From assembly GCA_036250225.1 (NCBI GenBank), contig JAPZLL010000009.1, forward strand, positions 558,001-622,000: a stretch of DNA of 64,000 nucleotides. Reading direction: 5' to 3'. Below, in pieces: positions 55,424 through 64,000 of this stretch. Position 1 is the stretch's first letter, and every line of letters begins with the position of its first letter. Under the pieces are notes generated by a model. It was given only the letters and a program-made list of their open reading frames with translations, ran no database searches and was not told where the DNA came from. Both the position numbers and the translations under genes were made by a program. This DNA is from Cercophora sp. LCS_1 (lineage: Eukaryota; Ascomycota; Sordariomycetes; Sordariales; Lasiosphaeriaceae).

Positions 55424-56588
55424 GTTCCGGGATGGCGTGTTGGTGGTGGCTGGTGGTTGGTGTCGCGCAAACGAAAGAAACCACGAGTGAATCGCCTCGT
55501 ATTTTATCCTACGTGGAGCTACCGTAGAGCATTGCGAGGGGGTCATCCAGATAATACCACGGCAGACGGTGCGTGAAGCCGGAGGGGTGATTATACCCGG
55601 GGGTCGGAAACGGTCCTCGACATCACCGGGAAGTTCGACCGGGAAAGGTCCAGCCCCGGGGGTCTTAGGCGCTCGAATCGGGTGTACACAGCACCTAATT
55701 AATTACCCATTGGTTCAGCGATCGAGGTAAACACGCGGGACAACCTCATGGTACCTCGCAGGTGGGACTCGGCAAGGCCTGCGGGATGGAAAAGTAATAT
55801 ATTAGCCGCTGCAGTGGCTCTTCGTCCCACTCCCGGATTATTCGTCCATCCCTTCTGGTCTTGCTATTTCGTAATAGCCAAAGGGACTTTTGGGCACGCT
55901 GGGCCTGAACGTGTTGGAGAAGCTAGTAGGTCGCGATGCCCGGCGTACCCGCCTTTCGGAGAAGCACTCTCAGCGTCAGGGTGCACACCGCCATCAGTGT
56001 GACTGTGGATTCCGTGACATCCCAAATGTAAAAGTCGGTTTCGTTGTCTGGGAATCGTAAGTATGTGCCTGCTATCACCGGCGCGGAAGAGAGCTTACGA
56101 GATTCTCCAGACCTAAGATTCGGGAGCTTGACACACTCGGCAATTCCAACGACTCCAGTACTGTAGCAAATTAGACCGCATCCCAGCAAGGCGGGTTGAG
56201 CAAAACTTTTTCAATACCAGATTGTTCACGGTTCTCGAGCAGGGCGCCAGAGGTGGCAGTCAGTACTCTTTATTTTTCCGTCCCCTTTTCGTTGATCGCT
56301 GACAAGAGCCAAAGCGCGGTGGGTGGGAGAGAAGCATGATTAAGCTTGTGAAAGATAACGGGGTATGGATCCACGGCCCCTGGAGTTGCATCTAACCTCA
56401 AGACATCGGTGTTGGACGGTTTTGTGCGTGGGTTTGAGGTGGGCGGAGTGGTTGCATGAAAGGCTCAAATATTGGTACGAGGCACTAATACCACGGCGTG
56501 GTGTCGCGTTCGACACGACTCGTTGCTGACTTTTCAATACAAGACGCGTTGATTTCCGATGTCCGCTTTGCCGTCTTTCCGTCTCCCC
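55424..56588. other. Intergenic, 1.2 kb
   Basis: Contains the GH95 promoter on the left and the 3' end of the HET gene on the right. No convincing gene; short frames only. Confidence 0.35.
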
Positions 56589-58166
56589 TTACTGTTCTAC
56601 CAACTTGGTGTGTAAATCAGCAACAAACAAATGCTGTCCATAGACAACCTCCATCTGAACGTAGCACATGAGCGTCACGCCCATACCCTCATCAGAGGCT
56701 TCTTGATCGCGACCCTTGACGAGAGCTTTTGGAGTCAAGTGAACCGCCTCTTCTGCTAGCTTCTCAACGGTCGAGCCCCAAGCCGGGTAAAACTTGACGC
56801 CGCACCACATCTGATGTCTCGACCACCACTTGTCCAGATCCATCGTGCCTAGGCTTACCACAAAGTATGAGTAATTCTCGTCGTCGGTCCGTCCCCCGCT
56901 GCGGAAGATGAGACTGAATGGCCGTTTGTCTTCGCTGAGCCAGTTTCTGCGGAACATGCCATTTCTAGAATCCCAGTTCTCGGCTGGATAAGCAAGGAGA
57001 AACTCAAACTCCAGCCCCTGCGGCCACACAGGGGGAGTTCGGACCCAGAAGCCGCAGTTGTTTGTTAATTTAAGATCCTGGATATGACTCTCCTTCAGAC
57101 CAAAGATGGTGGTCAACTCTTTTTGAACAAAATCGGGCATGTAATTGGGAGTCTCGTTGGTGCGTATTCGGTAGTACACATGCCCGATGCCGAAAGGTTT
57201 GGCGACGATGATCCCGACTCGCTCGCGTCGTCGCATGCCGAAATGGACGTGCTTGCAGTTGAGGCGCAGCAAAAAAGTAGGCTCTTCAAAGTCTTCGAGT
57301 TTTTGAAGCGGCGCGACGATCCTAAGGCCGCGGCTGCTGACCGAGATAGGGTCTGTCCGAAGGCTGGTCGATTGGCAAGGGACGATGTGGCCGGAGTCGG
57401 CAAAGTCCGCAGGCGACTGAGCGAACAGCCCGGCGTACGCCATCGGCGCACCCCTCTTCCAGGCGAATACTGTCTCATCGTCGTATTCCTTAACAATCTC
57501 CTCCTGCAGTCGGATAAACGCCCTCGACCCCTCCCCGTAGAGCATCGGCATGGAAATTCCAAAGAGCCCAAGGAGACAGTACGCCGTGTCTTCCGGTCGT
57601 GTTGTCTGCCGTTTTGACGCCCAAGACATCTTTCTTGCCACGCTGATAAGCCCCAGGCTACCTCCTCGCAACACCATGGAGTCGACACCGGTGATGCTGT
57701 GAAGTCGATCCAGTAGACTTGACTTTGACCCGAGGAATGTCCAAGTTTTATCAAAGAACATGACCTCGCGCGGTGCAATCATCTCCTGCAAGGTCCATCC
57801 GCGGGTGAACCACCGGCTCTCTTCAAGCGCCACGTCGGGAAGACCACTGAGGTAGGCGTAGCAAACAGTCGAGTTGCGGTAGTAGTTGAACATGGCATTG
57901 ATAGCCTCCGACAGCTCGCTCGATGACGATTTATCGATGCACAACGTGTCGGCCCAGAGGTAGTCGTAGCCGTCCTTGAGCGCTTGTGCGCAGGCCTGGT
58001 GAATTTTGTACCATCCCCGCTTTGTGGTGTGCTCGATCTTTTCGTTGGCGAAGTCGTCGTAGACTACTTCTTCATCCTCCCAGGTGTGGGATAGGATGGC
58101 GTAGGGTGGGACATCAAGCCCAAGAAAGACTTCCAGGACATTGGTGTTGACGTTGAGGAGTCGCAT
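56589..58166 (-). CDS. HET-domain protein, HET-E-like N-terminal type
   Basis: Intronless, 525 aa. The HET domain is at the very N-terminus: MRLLNVNTNVLEVF, PYAILSHTWEDEEVVYDDF, GYDYLWADTLCIDKSSSSE and AINAMFNYYRNSTVCYAYL. It is followed by WFTRGWTLQEMIAPREVMFF and RPEDTAYCLLGLFGISMPML. This architecture matches the short HET-E/HET-D-like group (HET plus DUF8212) that lacks NACHT and WD repeats in the same chain. The remaining ~280 residues hold beta-rich sequence with no known domain. HET domains act as cell-death executors in heterokaryon incompatibility. An NB-ARC relic lies on the same strand just upstream of it, at 58.6-60.8 kb. Confidence 0.88.
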   Translation of the reverse strand: MRLLNVNTNVLEVFLGLDVPPYAILSHTWEDEEVVYDDFANEKIEHTTKRGWYKIHQACAQALKDGYDYLWADTLCIDKSSSSELSEAINAMFNYYRNSTVCYAYLSGLPDVALEESRWFTRGWTLQEMIAPREVMFFDKTWTFLGSKSSLLDRLHSITGVDSMVLRGGSLGLISVARKMSWASKRQTTRPEDTAYCLLGLFGISMPMLYGEGSRAFIRLQEEIVKEYDDETVFAWKRGAPMAYAGLFAQSPADFADSGHIVPCQSTSLRTDPISVSSRGLRIVAPLQKLEDFEEPTFLLRLNCKHVHFGMRRRERVGIIVAKPFGIGHVYYRIRTNETPNYMPDFVQKELTTIFGLKESHIQDLKLTNNCGFWVRTPPVWPQGLEFEFLLAYPAENWDSRNGMFRRNWLSEDKRPFSLIFRSGGRTDDENYSYFVVSLGTMDLDKWWSRHQMWCGVKFYPAWGSTVEKLAEEAVHLTPKALVKGRDQEASDEGMGVTLMCYVQMEVVYGQHLFVADLHTKLVEQ

Positions 58167-58575
58167 TTTAGTGAGAGTTATCGAACGAAATCAGGCAAAG
58201 CTGGTAATTGAAGCCGGGAAATTAGTTCGCTGGAGCCTGGGAAACATCACGTGCAGCTCAGGGTGCCATTGGTCACCCGCTTCAGTACGGGTGACCAATG
58301 GCACCCAAATTGACTTTCGACGCATGTGCGCTGGGTATCTGTCGTTCGCAACTTTCTCGCCTGCAACTTTCTCAAGTCCTTGCTTAGACCACCTATCTAA
58401 TTGAGCATGAGCACGAGCATCTCAGCATGGTAATACCAAGCATGCACGGGTGAAAGGAAAAGTAATCAGCAGACTGAGAGTCCAGAACCTTCCAGTCTTG
58501 GACGTTAAGATATTCCAAAGGGCATTCAATGCAATCATGAATACCACCCGGGCAATCAACTTGCACATTTTCCGG
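58167..58575. other. Intergenic, HET gene promoter
   Basis: A short inverted repeat at about 58261-58305 has arms GGGTGCCATTGGTCACCCG and GGGTGACCAATGGCACCC separated by only a few bases. It would form a hairpin about 100 bases upstream of the HET start. Nothing else was recognised. Confidence 0.5.
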
Positions 58576-60760
58576 CTATTTCAATGTTCCACGACATTGC
58601 CTGACAACTCTGTCAATTGTCATCCGCCAAAGAATTCCGACTTTGGACCAGCAGCCGAACCCACCATCCCAGGTCCTATGGAGCTCAAAGACAGTCTCGG
58701 ATCTCAGTTGGCCTTGAAGGAGGATGAAAGACGCCCGCCCGCTAGTATCACTGGCATCAAAGTTGAGGGTGTCTTCTTCTTTACCCAGGCCTCCTGGATG
58801 ACGAGAGCTTTGTCCCACTCCTGACAACAGCGCTTCAAATCCCCAATCTCGAAGCTGCAACAACCGATAGTGTTCAGCAATGCGCGTAAACCTCGAATTA
58901 CTCGTCGGCGCACGTCTTCAACGCCTTATCTAAGAGCTGGATCGCCGGGGGATGATCCGCCATCTCGAAGAGGTACCAGCCACAGCTTTTCAGCAATTCG
59001 AACAACTCGGCGGGTGCCTCAAGCTTAGGGAACCGGTTTTGCAGCTCCTCGAAGCGCTCGGCCAGGATTTGGTCATGCTGAATCAAGTCTTGACACTTGT
59101 CCCAGTTGCCAGGCATCGGGCGTCCGCTGACCTGACGCGGAAAGTGCTCGTATACAACGTGAACCGCAGCAGTGAAGTACTTGTAAGCTTCGTCTCCGTT
59201 GCACCAGTATCGGATGGCTTCCTGGACGATGCGATGAATTGAGAAAACACCCTTTGAGATTTCGTCGATGAGTGCAGGGATGGTCAAGCCGGTGGTGGCA
59301 CCTTTCAGCCTGGTAAGGCGTCAGTACAGGGTGACCGAGACAAGAGCACAAAAGCACAAAAGCACAGGGAAGTAAAGGAATGCTTACTTTACACGACCTT
59401 TCAGCAAAGAGAGATCTGCACAGTTTGCTGGTTTGCCACTGAGGGCAGCTACATCGAAAAGGTACTGAGGGATCTGGTCGGGGTTCAAAAACGACATAAT
59501 ACCCAGCAAGGTACGCGACTGGGGCTTGAGAGACCCAAAGCTGATGGTCCAGACCCGGTCAAGCGGGTGCTCTTCGCCTTCTGACCTTGCAATGTCTTTG
59601 TCGTAGCCAGGCGTTGCGCCTGCCTGCATCATGAGCTCTCTAGGGTCCTCGATGTAAAGCTTCATAAACTCAGATGCAGTGTCGCCCTCCATATCGTTCA
59701 TGAACCCAGCCATGATTCGAATACCCAGGGGTAGCCCACCGACTGATTGAGCGAGGAAGATGGTGGCCTTGTCATCGCCCTCTGTTGCCAACTGGGTTTT
59801 GGGAAACTTCAAGAGATGACGGAGCACCTGGGGGCCGTCTTCGTCTGGAAATGGTTTCAAGGACAGAGTCTCAGTGTCACAAGATGGAAGGTCGGGGAAG
59901 CGTTTGTTTCGACTGTTCAGAACTATATCGCCGGGTATGGTGGGAATATAGCACTGCAAGCTGTCGTCAATTTCGGGGGCATTGTCGTAAACCAACAGCC
60001 AGCGGCGGCCAGGATCTATGATTCGAACCCACATTTTGCATGATCTCCCTCGTCCTCATCGTACATGAGCATCGTCAGTACCTCATCCATGGTCTGGTCC
60101 TTAAGGAAACACTGCCAAGGGTCAGCTCTTCTTCATCCTTTGGACAGGTGGCTGTCGACGCCAAGAATCTTACCCATTGCTGGCCTTCGTTGTGATGGAT
60201 GTAGTACACCTCACCAGCGCGTTCGGGGTAAACTCGGTCACAAGCGATGAGATCTGTCTCTGGGTTCACCGTGACCACGTCAGATCAATGTAAACATCCG
60301 CAACGCTTTCGTCATAGTTTGGAGTAAGCACCTCGCGATCCATCACGACATATTCCACCGTGCTCACGAAGGCGAAGATCTTGTCTCTGGGTTCGCTGCT
60401 CTGTAGTTGTCGCGACAGAGCCAAGAAGCTAAACAGGCTCGAGTTTCTCGTCGTCATCATTATCAACCTCCCGGATTGAGAAGCCGGGTATATAATCCGG
60501 GTCTCAATTATCTTCTCAGTCCCTCTCCGCAGAGCTCTCTCTGTGGCATCTTTGGCTTGTTGATGCGGGCTTTCCTCGGCCGCAACGAAGATGTCAGCAA
60601 TCTCGGTTGCCCTTGAAAGCTCGATGACATGGATCAAGTCTGGTCCCAGGGTGGTGAGTCACGGTTGGCCCCGGCCGCATGTGCGATTTCTTGATGCATG
60701 TTGAGGGTAGCCAAGCCTGACGTAACAGTTGCAAGGGTTGCCCAGTCAAACTCCATCGTA
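58576..60760 (-). pseudogene. NB-ARC/TPR (NLR-like) gene relic with HET-like upstream fragment
   Basis: The NB-ARC part shows a Walker B strand (RRWLLVYDNAPEID), DIVLNSRNKRF, VGGLPLGIRIMAGFM and LDRVWTISFGSLKPQSRTLL. A good intron (59387-59310) leads to GVFSIHRIVQEAIRYWCNG and WDKCQDLIQHDQILAERFEE, standard for fungal NB-ARC/TPR proteins. TPR helices begin after a TAA at 58898-58900 and a base loss (LLNTIGCCSFEIGDLKRC), then stop. Upstream, a frameshift near 60030 separates KDQTMDEVLTMLMYDEDEG, and no P-loop is recognisable. Further upstream, QSSEPRDKIFAFVSTVEYVV resembles the end of a HET domain. The gene is inactive. Confidence 0.65.
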
Positions 60761-63700
60761 TTCTCGCGGACCGGCCACCTCTGTAGACTCCAGGGAGCAC
60801 ACAATAGGAACATTTCCTAATCCTGATTCCATGCGCAAGAGGCGGATTTCGTTTTTCGCAACGTTTTTGTACGACGGTCGCTCCAGTCGGCTCACAGGGC
60901 TCGGCGCGTTTTCCATCTTGGACAGCCTTCGCCTAGAGCAGGCTCTGAAGGGCTTATGGAAGAGATTTTGTTTAGGAAAGCCTCGTCAAATAAAGGGCGC
61001 GTCAGGTCAAGTTCTGGAGAATTTCCAAGTCGATCCCTGACATCTTGGGAGACAAATGGACCAGCAGTGTTGTTACCCGATGGGTGATGACGCGACGCGC
61101 ACCAGGCCTGGCACCTCCATCCAACCCCCTCGCTAGGATCACAATAACCCCTGTCCTCAGCCACTCGAGTCCCGACAACGCGCCGAGCGCGCCACCAACG
61201 CCGCGAGACACATTTCTTGTCTCATTGGAGGTAAAAATGCAACATGCATGCCTTCTGAACTTTTGAAGAGGTGGCGAATCGAATCCCCCCCCAAAACCCC
61301 AGGATTCTTGTTGAGGTAAGAAGCTCTCGATGCGGAACGATCATAAGACCATGGTGGGGCCATCAAAGTAATTTGGCGATGGAGACTGTCATGTTGCAAC
61401 AGTCTCATTTCAGTGCACTATACATGCGGATGTGACCTGGCCACTCATGACGTTGTGCTTTATACCCTCTCGGCTTTCAACCTCGCCTCGTGAACTCCGG
61501 TTGGATAATAAAGATTGGTCCTTGACCCTGAGCCCTCTTCAAAATGTTTTCATTCATCACGCTGAGATATAACCCTCGCAATGACCCAATACCGCTTGCT
61601 TTTGGCCCGGGAAACCGGACAACCCTGCGACCTGTTGATAATAGAACAATATCCTCTGACGTGGCACGGTAGATGTATGACGTCAAGCCTGGGGAGGTAG
61701 ACGCCTGGAGGAGGAAGTAAACAGAACATAGTCTCTCAACTAGAACCCGACCCAGAAGCTCATGAGGCGCACAAGGACAGGTGCACTCTGGCGTGCTCTT
61801 GTCGCGATGACCCCTAAACTCGATGGGATGGGCTCCGAGTCCCGCAACGCGTTGCTAAACACTTCATCCCCGGGGTCACGTTGTCAACAACGGGTATGTG
61901 TTGAAACCTCTTGATGAACAGATGAATAGATGAATACTTGTAACTTCTCGAAAGAGTTGAACACATCGTCTTCGTTCGGTTGCGGATTTGGGATCTGCGA
62001 GCTTCCAGTCCTTCCCACGACTCTGGCACCTAGAAGGAACCCGGGGCGCTCTTAGGTTTGACAGCGCGGCATCGAAGGTTCCATTTCTTATTGTATATCT
62101 AGGAGAAAAATTGAGGTCGTCGAAAGGATAGTGAGAAAGGATTACTGGTGTTCCGAAACAACCACGATCCGTGCCGTGCATCAAAGCCTAAAAGTGGGTA
62201 GATTATGTCCCAGATGTCCGTGACACAAAACTTGCTGGTCTCCTCGAACAGATGAGATATGCTTCGGGGATCAAGCATCTCGTAGGAGAGAAGGATCTTG
62301 CGATGCACCTTCCCTGGGGTGGGCCCACGACATGATCCACCAAAAACTCAGAGTGTTGTGCAACTATTTAATGATATGCCGTCATCACTATCCTCACTCA
62401 CTTGACCGATCTAGACAATGACTTCCTCTACCTCAATATAGGTTCGGTGTATATGCTACATCTGGGTGTTCTTTTCGTCCGGGTCATTATGGTTGATGCT
62501 AGAGCACATCAACATGACTCCGAGACGTTTCTTCCAGTCAGTCTCAAGATGTCGTAGTGCAGCAGACTCGGCATTGACTTTGACTGGATGGTGGTACCAC
62601 GCAAGGAGGATATACCCAGTCTTGCACGTAGCCTCAAGCGGAGGAAAGGATCCTATAGTACGGTTTCTTCCCCGAGGATCATGGCCGAACTTGCGTCATC
62701 TCGAGACACTCCATGTGCCTGGCTTCAGACGCAGCCGCGGAAAGGAGACACCCCGGGCTACTAGGGCTTGACGGGCATGTACAAGAAGCTGCCAGCCCGT
62801 ACAGTTGTCGTGGTGCAAGCGCCGATTTGCTTCGTGGCTCAACTGGGCAAAGAATGCCAAATGTCGGTGTGCGGACAACAGATGTTGTTGGCATTGGGAA
62901 GACACTAACACGATATACTCCACTGCCATCAAGTCTTGGTATCCTGGGCATTATCCGTCCCGTCCGGGCCTTGCCCGCAGCCCCGACTGGCAGGCAGGAG
63001 CGAATGCAGCGGTGCTCTGCCGATCCTGCGTCTAACGACATGCAACCATCACCAACGCCAAGACATCATCGCACCATCACAGCGACGCGTCGCATATCAC
63101 ATCGTCTTAATCGCCTCGTGATATGAAGTCATGTTAACCTTTAGTGCTACCATCTCTAGCGTTGATCTCCCGACGTGAGGTCTCCGCCAACTAAAAAGCT
63201 TGCGCTGCTTCGGTCGCACCTGCCTGAAACGAACCGTCGAGTGGCCCATCGCGTCGCTTAAATCTAACGACGTTGATTAACTGCCACCCCCAAGACTTGC
63301 CCCTCATCCCCCATTATTACCAGCTGCTCGGGAACTCAATTTATCGTCAGCGCAGGTACCGACGCGAGACGAGACGAGACGAGACCCATCGGCCGACTAA
63401 CTTTCGGCTCGATTGCCGTGCCGGTTATATTATCAGAGCAGCAATATATTTGGGCATGACTTCATCCCTCCCCTCCAAAAAGGTTAAACCAACCTCGCTC
63501 CCGGCAATTGCCACTGACGTGACAGGACAGCGTGCGCGAAGCCCGGAAGATTCCACGCTTCTCCAAATGTTCACTCTCCGGTCCCGATTGCCACCACCGA
63601 CCTGTGCCTGTGCTGAACCCCGCATCACGGTCCAGACCACGACCCAAAATCTCAGCCCAAAGCCCCCCCGATCGATAGTGCTAACCAAAATAAAAACTCC

Positions 63701-64000
63701 ATGGAAAAAACTCCGATGTTCTCGACCAACACCAAAAAAAAAGGGGGTTCGGCAGCAATGCGTAACAGAGCCGCTCAGGTTACACGCCACATCATTTCCT
63801 CCCTCAATTCGTGAGACAAACAAAACCTCAGCCTCAGAGGGGGTGGTGAGTGCCCTGACCTGGCCCGACCCGCCGAGCCGCCCCTCTTTTCTGTCGTCAA
63901 ACACCACCTGCGCGCCCGAGACAACTGCTGTTTCCTTGGTCACGCAGCACAGCGCATCTCCAGCCAGCACAAGCTAGCATTGGATGTTCAGCGCAGCCCG
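60761..64000. other. 3.2 kb without a supported gene
   Basis: No intact gene seen. Minus-strand scraps look protein-like but are isolated: YEMLDPRSISHLFEET with DIWDIIYPLLGFDARHG at 62.1-62.3 kb, and YILLAWYHHPVKVNAES with LGVMLMCSSINHNDPDEKN at 62.46-62.66 kb. They may be remains of incompatibility-type genes. A short GAGAC microsatellite lies at about 63365-63386. Confidence 0.35.

Noticed and set aside
62099..63041. Minus-strand protein-like fragments that could be a further HET or NLR gene
   Set aside because: Fragments are short, in different frames and match no motif clearly enough to name a family.
1..64000. CRISPR arrays, bacterial operons, Shine-Dalgarno sites and rRNA genes
   Set aside because: No direct-repeat/spacer arrays were seen; gene structure with introns is eukaryotic and no rRNA-like segment was recognised.

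Overview
This 64 kb window comes from the nuclear genome of a filamentous ascomycete, most likely a Sordariomycete. The evidence is as follows. Protein-coding genes carry short introns of about 47-65 nt with GT-AG ends and CTRAC-type branch sites. The gene content is typical of Pezizomycotina: HET-domain incompatibility proteins, a fungal-rhodopsin/PTH11-like receptor, a DUF3632 protein, a DUF3433 membrane protein, a cutinase and GH43/GH95 enzymes. Several gene relics also contain stop codons that look like repeat-induced point mutation (TGG or CAG changed to TAG, i.e. CpA to TpA). No species can be named from sequence alone.

Left third (1-28 kb). An RRM-like gene enters at the left edge and three degraded relatives lie at 19.0-21.9 kb. 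Three relatives of a J-domain protein with a C-terminal six-cysteine finger lie within 11 kb: 2.7-3.9 kb (HPD lost), 8.4-9.2 kb (pseudogene) and 12.6-13.8 kb (intact). tRNA-derived SINE units are scattered among them, and two nearly identical SINE dimers form an inverted repeat around the first J-like gene. Between these are a DUF3632 gene, a small orphan, the rhodopsin-domain receptor, a very large kelch/DUF3433 fusion membrane protein, an AlkB-like dioxygenase and a multi-pass membrane protein.

Middle (28-40 kb). This is a decayed, allorecognition-rich stretch. It holds a broken amidase, a degenerate 21-22 bp minisatellite, the TPR tail of an NLR-like gene with RIP-type stops, a HET gene beginning MGCCSSN, an SDR and a broken second HET gene.

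Right part (40-64 kb). A secreted, plant-polymer-oriented group contains GH43-CBM6, a 202-aa secreted unknown, a cutinase, a small cysteine-containing secreted protein with SRPS repeats, and a GH95 fucosidase. Set among these are a CYTH thiamine triphosphatase and a P-loop kinase/HAD phosphatase/uracil-PRTase fusion. A third HET gene sits beside an NB-ARC relic that lacks the part of the family preserved at 32.4 kb. The last 3 kb show nothing convincing.

Exon boundaries were placed by hand from splice consensus and reading-frame continuity. Family names come from recognised motifs, not from a database search.
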